Positions 33,752 through 44,400 are shown, counted from the stretch's first letter. The stretch: DNA of 64,000 nt from Streptomyces triculaminicus (GCF_017349075.1 NZ_JAFMOF010000002.1:1550001-1614000), one strand, 5' to 3'. The notes: generated from the letters alone by a model not told the origin. A program made the numbers and translations.

Positions 33752-35785
33752 ATGGCTGTTGTACCGACCTATCCAGGCGTCTATCTCGAAGAGCTGCAAA
33801 GCGGCACACGGACCATTGTCGCGACGCCGTCGTCGATCGCGGCCTTCGTCGGGTACACGGCGAGCGGCCCCGAGAACCGGGCCACCAGAATCCTCGGTTT
33901 CGCGGATTTCGAGCGGAATTTCGGTGGGCTCGACCGGCGGAGCGAGCTGAGCTATGCGGTGCAGCAGTTCTTCCTGAACGGTGGAACCGACGCCTATGTG
34001 GTGCGTGTGCCCGCGCCCGACGCGGCCGATGCCGCGATCACCTTGAAGGACGGCGACACCACGGGCGCCAACGCGTCGCTGGTGGTCTCCGCCTCCAGCG
34101 GGGGTGCGTGGGGCAATGACCTGGTCGTCGACGTGGACAATGACGGCATTCCCGCGACGGACACCAAGGCGTTCAACCTGACGGTCACCGATCTGCGAAG
34201 CGGGGCGACGGAACGTTTCCCTGGAGTGAGCGTCGACTCCGCGAGCCCCTCCTACGTGGAGGCGGTGGTCGGCGATCCCGACAGCGGCTCGCGCATGGTG
34301 AGCGTGACGGTTCCCGCCGGCGCGACCGCCAGGCCCATGGCGACCGGGACCTGGGGCGGTGACGTCGGGCTCAACGAGCTGAAGAACGACAAGGACTACG
34401 CCCTCAGGGTCAGCAGTGACGTGCCCGGCGGCGTGTTCGACAAGGTCGTCGTCACGGTGATCGAAAAGGGCGAGCCGCTGCCCACGTCGGTCGCCGGACT
34501 GTGCGCCCTGCTCAAGCGCAAGCTCGACCAGAGCCTGTCGGCCCTTCACGTCGGTGCGCGCGTCCGCTGTGTGCCGTCATTTACCGGCCGGGGGCTGCGG
34601 GTCATCAGTGACTTCGATCCCGAGGAGCTTCCCGGCGCGGTGGACGCCGTGCTCACCTTCTCCGAGCCGGAGCACGCGAGCGAGCTCGAAGGCCCGGAAG
34701 AGCCGGGAGGAGGGGGAGACGAGGCAGCCCCCACCCTCCTTCGCCTGCTCAAGCTCGACGCGGCCAAGGCCAACGTCGGACGCTACCGCCTGGGCCTGGG
34801 CCGGACGCAGGCCGCCCAGGCGTCCGCGGTCCCCGGCGCCGACGGGCTCAAGCTTCCCGGCACCGGCGACCTGATCGGTGACGAGCACAGGTTCACCGGC
34901 ATCCAGGCGTTGCGCCGGGTGGACCTGTTCACGATCCTGAGCATCCCGGACGCGACCCGGGCCCAGCCGGGCAACCCCGACCGGCTCGACCCGGCCGTGA
35001 ACCCGAACGCGGTCTTCGGGGCGGCGATGGAGCTCTGCGCCGACCGGCGGGCGATGCTCGTCGTCGACCCGCCGCCGCCCGTACGCGACGTCGACACGGC
35101 ACTGGACTGGATCAGCCAGGGTCTGACGGCCAAGGGACCGGACGCCGCGGCCTACTTCCCGCGGGTCCGGGTGCCCGACCCGCTGGACGGCTTCCAGCTC
35201 CGCACCTTCGCGCCCAGCGGCACGATCGCCGGCCTGTGGGCTCGTACCGACGCCTCCCGCGGATCGTGGAAGGCCCCCGGAGGCACCGAGGCCCGGCTCG
35301 CGGGCGTCGGCGGCCTGGCCTACCAGCTCACCGACGCGGAGAACGGCGTACTCAACCCGCTGGGCCTGAACTGCCTGCGCACCCTGCCCGTGTACGGCAC
35401 CGTCAGCTGGGGCGCGCGCACGCTCGACGGCGCCGACGCCAACACCAGCCAGTGGAAGTACCTTCCGGTGCGCAGACTGGCCAAGGTGATCGAGGAGAGC
35501 GCGTTCCGGGGAACGCAATGGGCGGTCTTCGAGCCGAACGACGAGCCGTTGTGGTCGCAGCTGAGGCTCAACCTCACCTCGTTCATGCACGGGCTGTTCC
35601 GGCAGGGAGCCTTCCAGGGGAAGACGCCGCGCGACGCCTACCTCGTCAAGTGCGACGCCCAGACCACCACTCAGGACGACATCGACCGGGGCATCGTCAA
35701 CGTGCTCCTCGGATTCGCTCCGCTGAAGCCGGCCGAGTTCGTGTTCATCCGCATCCAGCAGCTGACCGGCCAGACGCAGGGTTGA
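33752..35785 (+). CDS. Contractile sheath protein (eCIS)
   Basis: 677 residues. The opening VPTYPGVYLEELQSGTRTI and TPSSIAAFVGYTASGPEN are the classic phage/eCIS tail-sheath start, and the C-terminal half has the conserved sheath fold: YQLTDAENGVLNPLGLNCLR, TVSWGARTLD...SQWKYLPVRRLAKVIEES, and LLGFAPLKPAEFVFIRIQQL at the end, which donates a strand to the neighbouring subunit. Contraction of this sheath drives the inner tube through a target membrane. It is longer than the 480-520 residues usual for simple sheaths; the extra is an inserted domain (about residues 65-340) exposed on the outside. It is the first gene of the operon and the only sheath gene. Confidence 0.92.
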   Translation: MAVVPTYPGVYLEELQSGTRTIVATPSSIAAFVGYTASGPENRATRILGFADFERNFGGLDRRSELSYAVQQFFLNGGTDAYVVRVPAPDAADAAITLKDGDTTGANASLVVSASSGGAWGNDLVVDVDNDGIPATDTKAFNLTVTDLRSGATERFPGVSVDSASPSYVEAVVGDPDSGSRMVSVTVPAGATARPMATGTWGGDVGLNELKNDKDYALRVSSDVPGGVFDKVVVTVIEKGEPLPTSVAGLCALLKRKLDQSLSALHVGARVRCVPSFTGRGLRVISDFDPEELPGAVDAVLTFSEPEHASELEGPEEPGGGGDEAAPTLLRLLKLDAAKANVGRYRLGLGRTQAAQASAVPGADGLKLPGTGDLIGDEHRFTGIQALRRVDLFTILSIPDATRAQPGNPDRLDPAVNPNAVFGAAMELCADRRAMLVVDPPPPVRDVDTALDWISQGLTAKGPDAAAYFPRVRVPDPLDGFQLRTFAPSGTIAGLWARTDASRGSWKAPGGTEARLAGVGGLAYQLTDAENGVLNPLGLNCLRTLPVYGTVSWGARTLDGADANTSQWKYLPVRRLAKVIEESAFRGTQWAVFEPNDEPLWSQLRLNLTSFMHGLFRQGAFQGKTPRDAYLVKCDAQTTTQDDIDRGIVNVLLGFAPLKPAEFVFIRIQQLTGQTQG

Positions 35786-35795
35786 GAGGGCTGTC

Positions 35796-36317
35796 ATGCC
35801 GTCGTTCACCGTGAACACCAATCGCTTCGATCCCTACAAGAACTTCAAGTTCCGGGTCCGCTGGGACGGCAGGTACGTCGCGGGCGTGAGCAAGGTCAGC
35901 GCGCTCAAGCGGACCACCGAGGTGGTCAAGCACCGCGACGGCGGCGACCCGAGCACCAGCCGCAAGTCGCCGGGCCGCACCGAGTACGAGGCGATCACCC
36001 TGGAGCGCGGCGTCACGCACGACACCGACTTCGAGCAGTGGGCCAACAAGGTGTGGAACTTCGGTTCCGCGCTCGGCAGCGAGACCTCGCTCAAGGACTT
36101 CCGCAAGGACCTCGTGATCGAGGTGTACAACGAGGCCGGGCAGCTGGTGCTCGCGTACAAGGTGTTCCGCGCGTGGGTCTCCGAGTTCCAGGCCCTCCCG
36201 GATCTGGACGCCAACGCCAACGCGGTGGCCATCCAGCACCTCAAACTCGAGAACGAGGGGTGGGAGCGCGACTACGAGGTGGTCGAACCCACCGAACCGA
36301 CGTACGTCGAGCCCTAG
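35796..36317 (+). CDS. Inner tube protein (Hcp/Pvc1-like)
   Basis: 173 residues of the phage T4 gp19/Hcp fold: FKFRVRWDGRYVAGVSKVSA, the RTTEVVKHRDGGDPSTSRKS loop that in tube proteins faces the neighbour, GRTEYEAITLERGVTHDTDF and the closing VQ-type strand AIQHLKLENEGWERDYEV. These are the standard conserved segments of eCIS tube subunits, whose hexamers stack to form the tube within the sheath. GAGAGGG lies eight bases before the ATG, so translation may be strong, as needed for a stacked protein. One tube gene follows one sheath gene, as in the simplest eCIS. Confidence 0.92.
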   Translation: MPSFTVNTNRFDPYKNFKFRVRWDGRYVAGVSKVSALKRTTEVVKHRDGGDPSTSRKSPGRTEYEAITLERGVTHDTDFEQWANKVWNFGSALGSETSLKDFRKDLVIEVYNEAGQLVLAYKVFRAWVSEFQALPDLDANANAVAIQHLKLENEGWERDYEVVEPTEPTYVEP

Positions 36318-36325
36318 GCCCGTCC

Positions 36326-37081
36326 ATGGACGACGTCCGCATCCTCGACGCGTGGAGCGCGGGCAGGAGGCGCCCCGAGGCCAGACGACTCCTCCTGCTC
36401 GCCGCGGCCTGCCCCGGAACCCCCGCCGAGACGCTGGCCGGGCTGACCGCCGGCAGGAGCAACCTCCTGCTGCTGCGGGACCGCCGGGACACCCTGGGCA
36501 GCCGGCTGGAGGGGGAGACGACCTGCTCCGCCTGCGACGCCCGGCTGGAGGTCGCGGTCGATTTGAGCGAGCTCCTCGGCGACGCGGACGCAAGCGCGGA
36601 CGACGACGCTGCGGACGACGGCGACAGCCGGGCGGCGGCCGACGGCGAGCTGCGAAGCGGCGACTGCGTGGTGTGCTTCCGCCTGCCCACCGTCCGTGAC
36701 CTGCAGACGGCGGCGGCCGGCGCCGACCCGGAGTCCGCCGCCCGCGTGCTCCTGCGCTCCTGCGTGGTGTCCTTCGACAGGGCCGGCGAACTCCGCCCGG
36801 CCGAGGACCTTCCCACCGAGCTCCTCCACGCGCTCGACACCGAACTCGGGCGCCGCGACCCGCACGCCGACCTTCGGCTCTCGGCGTCCTGCCCAGGCTG
36901 CGAGCACACCTTCGAGCTGGTCCTGGACCCGGTGTCCTTGTACTGGGACGAACTGGAGGCGCGGGCCCGGCGACTGCTGCTGGACGTCCACCGGCTCGCC
37001 GACAGGTACGGCTGGAGCGAGCGCGAGTGCCTCGGCATCGACCCGCTGCGCCGGGCCGGCTATCTGGAGCTGATCGGATGA
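36326..37081 (+). CDS. Zinc-ribbon, T4-baseplate-chaperone-like protein
   Basis: 251 residues with two cysteine pairs, CSACDA (about residue 69) and CPGCEH (about 192), which could bind one zinc. The first part (MDDVRILDAWSAGRRRPEAR) and the fold suggested by LASLAAG-like helices match a conserved eCIS/T4 'gp26-like' baseplate family. An acidic low-complexity stretch (DADASADDDAADDGD) separates the halves. In phages such small proteins help assemble the baseplate hub or act as its chaperone. The ATG at 36326 has no strong ribosome-binding site but lies close behind the tube gene. Family assignment is moderate. Confidence 0.5.
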   Translation: MDDVRILDAWSAGRRRPEARRLLLLAAACPGTPAETLAGLTAGRSNLLLLRDRRDTLGSRLEGETTCSACDARLEVAVDLSELLGDADASADDDAADDGDSRAAADGELRSGDCVVCFRLPTVRDLQTAAAGADPESAARVLLRSCVVSFDRAGELRPAEDLPTELLHALDTELGRRDPHADLRLSASCPGCEHTFELVLDPVSLYWDELEARARRLLLDVHRLADRYGWSERECLGIDPLRRAGYLELIG

Positions 37082-37983
37082 GCGGCTACCTGCGCTCCCT
37101 GGCACGGGTCGCGGTGGGACACGCGACGACGCTGAAGGCCCGGCCTGTGTCGCGCTTCGAGCCCCAGGAGGCACCCGTGCTCGGGCTGACCGTGGTCGAG
37201 GACGAGCCGTTGCGCCCCCGGGCGGCCGGCCATGAGGCGCCCGCCCGGCGTCCCCTCACCGTGCGTCACCCGTCCGCCCGTACGGACACCGCGCAGGCCA
37301 CGCCGGCAGCGGCGGCCGCAGAACCGCTCCCCGGCACGGCGCCGGCTCCCCGATGGCGGACGCGGCCCGTACCCGCGTCCCCTGCCGGCGCACCCACCGA
37401 ACCGGCGCCGCGCCGGACGGGCGCGCCCGGCGCCGAACCGGCCGGCGCACCGGCACCGGAGGCCACGCCGCCCGACCGGCCACCGGCCGCGACGGCACCC
37501 GTGGCAGCACCCGCGCCGGGTTCACCTGTCGCCCGGTCGCCCGAGGAGCCCGAGTCCGTATCCCCGCGCCCGCAGCCCCCGGAGCCGCCCCGGTACGCAG
37601 CCCACCCGGCCGACAGGCCCGTACCCCCAGCCACGCCACCGGCCCGAACGGCCCTCCCGGACACCGTCCCGGAGCGGCAGCACCCGGACCCCGGCGCCCC
37701 CGCTCCCACCCGTGTGGTCACGCGTCTGAAGGACCCTTCACCCGCCCCCGACCGCCCCCGGCCGGCGAGCGCCCTGCCGGCGAGGCGGTCACGGTACGCG
37801 CCGCCGCGCCGCCCCGCGACCCGGATCCCCAGCCGCGCGCTCCGGTCATCACGGTCTCCGTGGGCCGCGTGGACGTCCGCGCCACGCCGCGGCCCGTACC
37901 GGCGACGCACGCCCCCGCCCGCCCCGCCCTCCACGGTGCCCTCCCTCGAGGACTACCTGGCGGGTCTGGGGGGTGGCGCGTGA
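37078..37983 (+). CDS. Proline/alanine-rich eCIS protein, with compensating frame changes
   Basis: 301 residues in the continuous frame. The N-terminus (SGYLRSLARVAVGHATTLKA) is ordered-looking; residues about 60-225 are a Pro/Ala/Arg-rich linker; the end SLEDYLAGLGGGA is a short helical tail. From about 37760 to 37930 the continuous frame uses rare codons, while the neighbouring frame reads AVTVRAAAPPRDPDPQPRAP and VITVSVGRVDVRATPRP, a conserved eCIS-like strand. So two indels of opposite sign probably affect about 55 residues. The start overlaps the previous stop and the stop overlaps the next GTG. Its role is unknown; such proteins may link baseplate or sheath parts. Confidence 0.55.
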   Translation: MSGYLRSLARVAVGHATTLKARPVSRFEPQEAPVLGLTVVEDEPLRPRAAGHEAPARRPLTVRHPSARTDTAQATPAAAAAEPLPGTAPAPRWRTRPVPASPAGAPTEPAPRRTGAPGAEPAGAPAPEATPPDRPPAATAPVAAPAPGSPVARSPEEPESVSPRPQPPEPPRYAAHPADRPVPPATPPARTALPDTVPERQHPDPGAPAPTRVVTRLKDPSPAPDRPRPASALPARRSRYAPPRRPATRIPSRALRSSRSPWAAWTSAPRRGPYRRRTPPPAPPSTVPSLEDYLAGLGGGA

Positions 37984-39287
37984 GCAACGGCTACGCCCTC
38001 GCCGCCGTCACCGCGGTCCTGCGCAACCGCCTCAACCACCACCTCACGGCCGCCGGGCTGTCCGGGACGGTGGGCGACGTGACGGTGAGTGCGCTGCCAC
38101 CGGACCGCATCCCCGTGGGCAGCGGCGAACCGACCCAGCTCAACGTCTTCCTCCACCAGGTCACCCCCAACCAGGCATGGCGCAACACCGGCCTGCCCGC
38201 CGCCGACTCCACGGGCGCCGCCATCGATGCCCAGCCCCTCGCCCTCGACCTGCACTACCTGCTCACGGCCTACGGATCCGACATGTACGTCGGTGAGATC
38301 GTGCTCGGACACGCCCTGCGGGCCCTGCACGACGAGCCGCTGCTCACCCGGCCTCTCATCAGGGAGGCGCTCAACCCGGCCACCCCCGACCCGACGCTGC
38401 CCCCGGTGCTGCGCGACGCCGGGCTCGCCGACCAGGTGGAGACCATCCGGCTCACCCCCACCGTCATGACGGCCGAGGAGATGTCGAAGGTGTGGTCCGC
38501 ACTGCAGGCGCACTACCGGCCCACGGCCAGCTACACGGCCCACGCGGTGCTCATCGACAGCGCACGCCCGCGCCGGCCCGCCCTGCCGGTCTCCGCCGGC
38601 GGCGTGTCCTCGCGGGGCCGGGCCCAGATGCCCCCGGTGCTCGACGCCGTCGAGAACGCCGCCGGGAGCGCCCCGATCACCGCCGACAGCACCGTCGTGC
38701 TGCGCGGCCGCGACTTCGCCACCGACGGCGTCCTCCTGCTGGGAGAGGCCGAACACCCCCTGACGGTCGCGAAGGAGGTCACCTCGGGGACGATCACCGT
38801 GCGACTGGCGGACGTGACCCCACGGCCGCGCGCGGGAACCGTCGCCGCCCAGGTGCGGATGAACATCGCGCTCGGCGACCCGGAGACCGCGCACGCCGCC
38901 TACCCCTCGAACTCCGTGGCCTTCGTCCTGGCCCCCGCCATCGCCGCCATCGCGCAGGTGACGAGCACCGGCACCGCCGGCGGCGTACCGGTGGGCACGG
39001 GCCACGTCGACGTCACCCTGAGCCCCCCGGTCACCGCCCGACAGCGGGTCAGCCTGCTGCTCAACGAGGTGGCCCCGCCCGCCGGCCGACGAGCACGCAG
39101 CATCGCGCTCGCGGCTCCGCCCGACAACGGGGTACCGCCCGGGGCGGGGGAGACGGCGACGATCGCCTTCCCGTTCACACGCGTTCCTCGCGGCGACTAC
39201 GTCGTACGCCTGTCGGTCGACGGCGCCGAGAGCCCGCTCGCCAGGGACGGCTCCGGCCGCTACGCCCTGCCGCGGGTCACGCTGTGA
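37980..39287 (+). CDS. Pvc16-like tail terminator (DUF4255 domain)
   Basis: 435 residues. The N-terminal part (NGYALAAVTAVLRNRLNHHL, IPVGSGEPTQLNVFLHQVTPNQAWRN, ALDLHYLLTAYGSDMYVGEIVLG) is the DUF4255/Pvc16_N fold, which caps the sheath end and fixes its length in PVC and related particles. The C-terminal half (about residues 210-435) is beta-rich and resembles IPT/TIG-like Ig domains. The GTG at 37980 overlaps the previous stop and the end overlaps the AAA+ start (GTGA), both marks of coupled translation. Confidence 0.85.
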   Translation: MSNGYALAAVTAVLRNRLNHHLTAAGLSGTVGDVTVSALPPDRIPVGSGEPTQLNVFLHQVTPNQAWRNTGLPAADSTGAAIDAQPLALDLHYLLTAYGSDMYVGEIVLGHALRALHDEPLLTRPLIREALNPATPDPTLPPVLRDAGLADQVETIRLTPTVMTAEEMSKVWSALQAHYRPTASYTAHAVLIDSARPRRPALPVSAGGVSSRGRAQMPPVLDAVENAAGSAPITADSTVVLRGRDFATDGVLLLGEAEHPLTVAKEVTSGTITVRLADVTPRPRAGTVAAQVRMNIALGDPETAHAAYPSNSVAFVLAPAIAAIAQVTSTGTAGGVPVGTGHVDVTLSPPVTARQRVSLLLNEVAPPAGRRARSIALAAPPDNGVPPGAGETATIAFPFTRVPRGDYVVRLSVDGAESPLARDGSGRYALPRVTL

Positions 39288-41212
39288 CCGGCGACCGGGC
39301 CCAGGCCAACCACCGCTGGCTGGCGGCGGCGGTCACCGAGATGGAGACCAGGCTCCGCCGGTACGCGGGCCTGGCCGGCGACGACGACCCGGAGTCGGCC
39401 GCGGCGCGGCAGGCGTGCGACGAGGCGGCCGCCGCCCTGCCCGGCCGGTCCGCGCTGGACGCCCTCGCGTGGGCGTACCGGCTCACCGCGTTCGAACGGA
39501 ACATCGTCCTGCTCACCGCCGCCGACGAACTCCACCCCGGCATCCGCGCGGTGTGCTCCATGGCCAACGGCGGCGCGCACGACCACCCGACCTTCGGGCT
39601 CGCCCTCGCGGCCCTCGACGAGCCGCACTGGAGCGCGATCACCCCGGACGGTCCGCTGCGCTCCGGGCGCCTCGTCGACGTGGGCGAGGGCCGGCTCGTG
39701 GACGCCCCGCTGCAGATCGACGAACGCGTGCTGCACAGCCTGCTGGGGGTGTCCCGGCTCGACCGCCGCCTCCAGCCGTACGTCGTGCCCGTGCGCCGCC
39801 CTGCCCTGCCGCTGCCCGCCAGCCTGGTGGCGGCCGCCGACCAGGTGCGCGCGGTGTGGGCCGAACCCCGTACGGGGCCGGTGCCCGCCGTGGTGCTCCA
39901 CGGTCCGGAGCCGCGGGACCTCGGCGCGGTGGTGGCGGAGGCCGCCGACGGGCTGCCGGTGTACACGGTGAGCGCGGCGGAGCTGCCGCCGGGCGCGGTG
40001 GAGCGGGAGACGTTCGCGCGGCTGTGGGAGCGCGAGGCGCTGCTCGACGGCGCCGTGCTCATGATCGACTGTTCGGACGGCGGACCGCTGGAGCGGCAGG
40101 CGGTCGCGGCGCTGACCGACCGCGTCGACGTACCCGTCGTCCTGGCCGCGCCCGACCCCGTGGCCCTGCCCGGCGCCGCGGCGCCGATCGCGGTGGGACG
40201 GCCGCCGCGGGCGGAGCAGAGGCAACTGTGGCGCGCGGTGCTCGACGACGAGATCCGCTCGGACGACCGGCTGGCCCGCCACGTCGACGAGGCGACCACG
40301 CAGTTCGACGTGGGATACGCCGACATCGCCGACGCGGCCGCCGGCACCGCACCGTCCGCCGCCTCGCTGTGGCGCCTGTGCCAGGCGCGGTCGCGATCGA
40401 GGCTGGGCGATCTGGCCCAGCGCATCGAGCCGCGGGCCCGCTGGTCCGAACTGCGGCTGCCCGAAGACCAGTTCGCGGCCCTGCGCGACATCGCGGCCCA
40501 GGTACGGGGCCGGGCCAAGGTCCATCACGAGTGGGGGTTCGAGCGGCTCTCCCAGCGCGGGCTCGGCGTGAGCGCGATGTTCTCCGGCCCGTCGGGCACC
40601 GGCAAGACGCTCGCCGCCGAGGTGATCGCCGGGGAACTCGGCCTCGACCTCTACCGCATCGACCTGTCCGCCGTGGTCAGCAAGTACATCGGTGAGACCG
40701 AGAAGAACCTCCGGGCCGTCTTCGACGCCGCGGACAAGGGCGGTGCGGTGCTGCTCTTCGACGAGGCGGACGCGCTCTTCGGCAAGCGCACCGAGGTCCG
40801 CGACAGCCACGACCGGTACGCCAACATCGAGGTCAGCTACCTCCTGCAGCGCATGGAGTGCTACCGCGGCCTCGCCGTCCTCACGACCAACACGCGCTCC
40901 GCGCTCGACCACGCGTTCCTGCGCCGGCTCCGGTTCGTCGTGCACTTCCCCTTCCCCGACCCCGCCCAGCGCGCGGACATCTGGCGCGTGGTCTTCCCCC
41001 CGGAGGTGCCCACCAGCGGCCTGGACCCCGAGCGACTGGCCCAGCTCAACGTCACCGGCGGCAGCATCCGCAATATCGCCCTCCAGGCCGCCTTCCTCGC
41101 CGCCGACGCCGACGAACCGGTCACCATGGGCCATGTGCTGCGGGCGGCGCGCAGCGAGTACGCCAAGCTCGACCGGCCGATCACCGCCGTGGAGGCCGGA
41201 GGATGGGCATGA
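39284..41212 (+). CDS. Pvc15-like AAA+ ATPase
   Basis: 642 residues. The last 250 form one AAA+ module: Walker A SGPSGTGKTLAAEV (about residue 435), Walker B GGAVLLFDEADALFG (about 489), sensor 1 VLTTNTRSA and arginine-finger region FLRRLRF. The preceding 380 residues hold a helical domain (LAWAYRLTAFERNIVLL) and a degenerate AAA-like fold. Proteins of this kind are encoded in most eCIS loci and are thought to help particle assembly or cargo loading. The GTG at 39284 overlaps the previous stop. Confidence 0.9.
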   Translation: MTGDRAQANHRWLAAAVTEMETRLRRYAGLAGDDDPESAAARQACDEAAAALPGRSALDALAWAYRLTAFERNIVLLTAADELHPGIRAVCSMANGGAHDHPTFGLALAALDEPHWSAITPDGPLRSGRLVDVGEGRLVDAPLQIDERVLHSLLGVSRLDRRLQPYVVPVRRPALPLPASLVAAADQVRAVWAEPRTGPVPAVVLHGPEPRDLGAVVAEAADGLPVYTVSAAELPPGAVERETFARLWEREALLDGAVLMIDCSDGGPLERQAVAALTDRVDVPVVLAAPDPVALPGAAAPIAVGRPPRAEQRQLWRAVLDDEIRSDDRLARHVDEATTQFDVGYADIADAAAGTAPSAASLWRLCQARSRSRLGDLAQRIEPRARWSELRLPEDQFAALRDIAAQVRGRAKVHHEWGFERLSQRGLGVSAMFSGPSGTGKTLAAEVIAGELGLDLYRIDLSAVVSKYIGETEKNLRAVFDAADKGGAVLLFDEADALFGKRTEVRDSHDRYANIEVSYLLQRMECYRGLAVLTTNTRSALDHAFLRRLRFVVHFPFPDPAQRADIWRVVFPPEVPTSGLDPERLAQLNVTGGSIRNIALQAAFLAADADEPVTMGHVLRAARSEYAKLDRPITAVEAGGWA

Positions 41213-41475
41213 GCGACGACGTGCGGGACGTGGAACTGCACATCGGAGAGATCGCGGTGCACGGTGTGGAGGTGGAGCGGCCCGACCTGCTGGGCCCGGC
41301 GTTCGAAGCGGCGTTCTCGCGGCTGCTGCACGAGCGCGGCGTGCCCGCGAGCTGGTCCACCGGCGAGCTCACCGCACCGGACAGGACCCTGACGATGGAC
41401 CGCTTCGGGCCGACGACGAGCACCGAGGCGCTCGCCGAACGCCTGGCCCGCACCGTCTACGAAGGGCTGCGATGA
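41209..41475 (+). CDS. Small conserved eCIS protein of unknown role
   Basis: 88 residues, acidic, with a beta-type start (DVELHIGEIAVHGVEVERPD) and a helical end (STEALAERLARTVYEGLR). It sits between the AAA+ and giant-protein genes, overlapping both (ATGA), and has no cysteine or membrane segment. The ATG at 41209 was preferred over one two codons earlier because of the overlap. Such small ORFs next to the giant HEXXH protein could be its chaperone or adaptor. No family was recognised. Confidence 0.6.
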   Translation: MSDDVRDVELHIGEIAVHGVEVERPDLLGPAFEAAFSRLLHERGVPASWSTGELTAPDRTLTMDRFGPTTSTEALAERLARTVYEGLR

Positions 41476-44400
41476 GCGGGCCGGCGAAGCGGACGACCAA
41501 CCGCCCCGGCAACGCGGCCGCGCCCCACACCTCCCTGGCCCCCCGCCGGAACAGGCTCGCCCCCGAACGGGGAGCGTCCCTCGCCCAGGACCGGCGACGA
41601 CCGCGCGCCCGTGCCCACCCGCGCATCGTCGACGCCGACAGCACCCGCGCCGACCGCACCGCGCACCTGCTCGCCCGGCTGGCCGGACAGCTCGGCTTCC
41701 GGATCTCCGAGGCCAAGATCGTGGTGGACGAGGAGGCGGCGCGCCGCACCGCGCCGCGCGGTGCCCGAGGCCTGATGGCCGACGGCGTGATCTGGCTGCA
41801 CCCGGACCGCTACGACCCCGCCACCGCCGCCGGCCGCGCCCTCCTCGCACACGAGGCCGCCCACCTGGCACAGCGCGGCGCCCGCAGGCACCTCGCTCCC
41901 GTCGCCACCCTCACCGACGCCGAGGCCGAAGCGGCCCGCGCCGCCGTCGACTTCGCCGAGGGCCGCGAGCTCACCGCCGCGTCCGCGGCGCTGCCGGACG
42001 GAGCGGCGGCCGCCGACACCGGGGCCCAGGTCCTCGACACCTACGCCCGCGAGATCACCGTCATCCGGGCCCAGCTCCGGGGCGGCTGGCTCACCGGGAT
42101 CGACGACGCCGACGTCTCGTACGTCCTGCTCGTCCTGGACCAGTACCCGTTCGCCACCGCCACCGCGATCGCCCGGGCGGTCGGCACCCCGTACCTCGCA
42201 CGGCTGCCCCAGCACCTGATCGAGGGTCACCGCCGCCGGCACCAGCAGTCGGTGACCGCCTGGTACGGCGCGATGACCGCCGACGACAAGCACCGCCTGG
42301 ACCGCCACCTTTTCGACGGCATGAACCTGGACCAGGCGCCTCCCGCCGAGCGCGCCACCATCGTCGAAGTACTGCGCGAGCTGCCCGGCAGCACGTTCGC
42401 CGAGCTCCTCCAGGGCCCCGCGCGCACCCAGGTGCTGGAGATCATGCAGGCCCCGGCCCTGGACGAGGCGCAGGGGGAGCGCCGGAGGAAGGCCCGGGCC
42501 GCCGAGGAACCGGAGCGCCTGGAGGGGCGGCCCGGACCCGGCGGCGACGAGCGGCTACGGCAGATCGCCTCCGGTGTACGGGACCGCATGCGCGGCTCCG
42601 GCCGGCAGGCCGTGCACGCCGCCCTGGACCTGCTGAGCGCGCTGCTGCCCGGCCCCGCCGACGGCGAACGGGCGCCGACGGACCGGCCGTCGGCGCCCGG
42701 CCTGAGCGAGGTCGTGGAGCAGCTGGAGCCCGGCGGCATCGTCGATCGCCTCATCGAGGGGCTGCCCGAGCGCGAGCGGAGCGAGGGCGACCCGTACGGC
42801 GCGGTCCTGTTGGAGGTCATCCGGCACCGTCCGGTCGCCGCCAACCTCGCACGGCTGCGCGAACTCCTCTCCTACGGCTTCTTCCACGGCCTGTTCGGCC
42901 TGGGCGGCATCAGCGGCGGCGAGGCATGGCTGGCCTACCAGATCGTCAGACGGCTGCCACCGGCGGACCAGGAGCGCTGGCGGCGGCTGGACAACGGCCT
43001 GTGGTTCCGCCGGCTGGAGGACCACGTCCCCGAGGAGCGACGCGGCGCCTATGAGGGCGTCGTCGTCGAACGCGACCCCGACGGCCGGCTGGCCGACGTG
43101 GCCTCCCGCATCTCCGGCGCCCTCGCCGACGACGCGGGCCGCGCCGCCTGGGACGGCGTCCTGGCGGCGACCCGCGAGGGAATCGACGAAGCCCGAGCCC
43201 CCGGACTGCTGGTGCGCATCAACGGGGCGGGGGAGCGCATCCCCGAGGCACGCCGGGACGAGGTGCGGCGCGCGGTGGTGCTCCGCCTCGACCAGCTCGG
43301 CCTGCTCAGCAGAATTCTGGTGGCCCTGCCCGACCGCTTCCTGTTCGACATCGACAACCTGACCCTCGTCCGCCGCATCGCCGCGCTCCGCGACCCCGAG
43401 CACATCCGGCGACAGGTCCACGATCTGATCGGCCGCAACTTCTGGCACCAGCTCCCCATCATCGGCGGCTTCCTCTCCCCGTGGTCGGTCTCCGCCCACG
43501 AGGCCTTCATCGCCTTCCAACTGGTCCGGCTGCTCCCCGAGACCGACCGGCGGGAGCTGGAGGCGAGCGGCCACTGGGGCGCCATGGCCGACGCGATGAC
43601 CGTGGAGATGCGCCAGGCGAGCGGTGTCCACCTCTTCGCGGACAAGCACGGACAGGAACGCGACCGGATCCAGGAGCGGCTGCGGGACGACAGGCTCTGG
43701 ACAGGCTCGCGGGCGGCGGAACTGCGGACACTGGTGCGCCTGGCCATCGAGCTCGGCCTGCGGCGGTTCGTCTTCGACCGGTCGCGGGAGACCCGGGCGT
43801 TCGAGAAGCCCGAACTGCTGCCCATGGTGGAGGCGTTCACGCTCTACGCCGATCCGCGCCGCACGCACTACGAAGCGGAACGGCTGCCCTTGGACGAGGC
43901 CCCGCAGGACCTGGGGGGCGTGATCCGGCGGGTGGGCGGCTGGTTGTGGGTGAAACTGCGGGCGCTGAGCGCGCTCGGCAGAAGCCTGCGGGCCGGGGAA
44001 CACGGCGTCGGCGTCAAAGAACTGGACCTCGGAGCGGTCCAGGAACTGCTCGGCGGCTCGCTCGGCCCCGCCGTCCTGGCCGGCCCCCAGGAGAAGACCG
44101 GCGGCCCCGGCCCCACCGCCGTCGGAGCCACCGTCCCCACGGCCGGAGCGGGCAACCAGCTCACCCTGCTCTACGACCCGCCCACGGGAGTTCTGACCTT
44201 CAGCCTCCCCCGCCTGGAAGTGGCCTCGGTCAACCAGCTCTCCTCCGGAATCGCCCTGCGCAGCAACCGGATCGTCCTCAGCGGGCTGTCCGGCGCCGCG
44301 ACGTTTCCGCCGAGCCGTGGCGACCGGCCGAACGCGGTGCGCCTCACCCTCTCCCAGGCCGAGATCACCGACCTGCTGGTCACGGGGGACGACCTGCTGG

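Noticed and set aside
40692..41471. N-terminal extension of the giant gene into the AAA+ gene
   Set aside because: The extension is out of frame with the AAA+ ATPase and shows shadow composition; the ATG at 41472 overlaps the previous stop as elsewhere in the operon.
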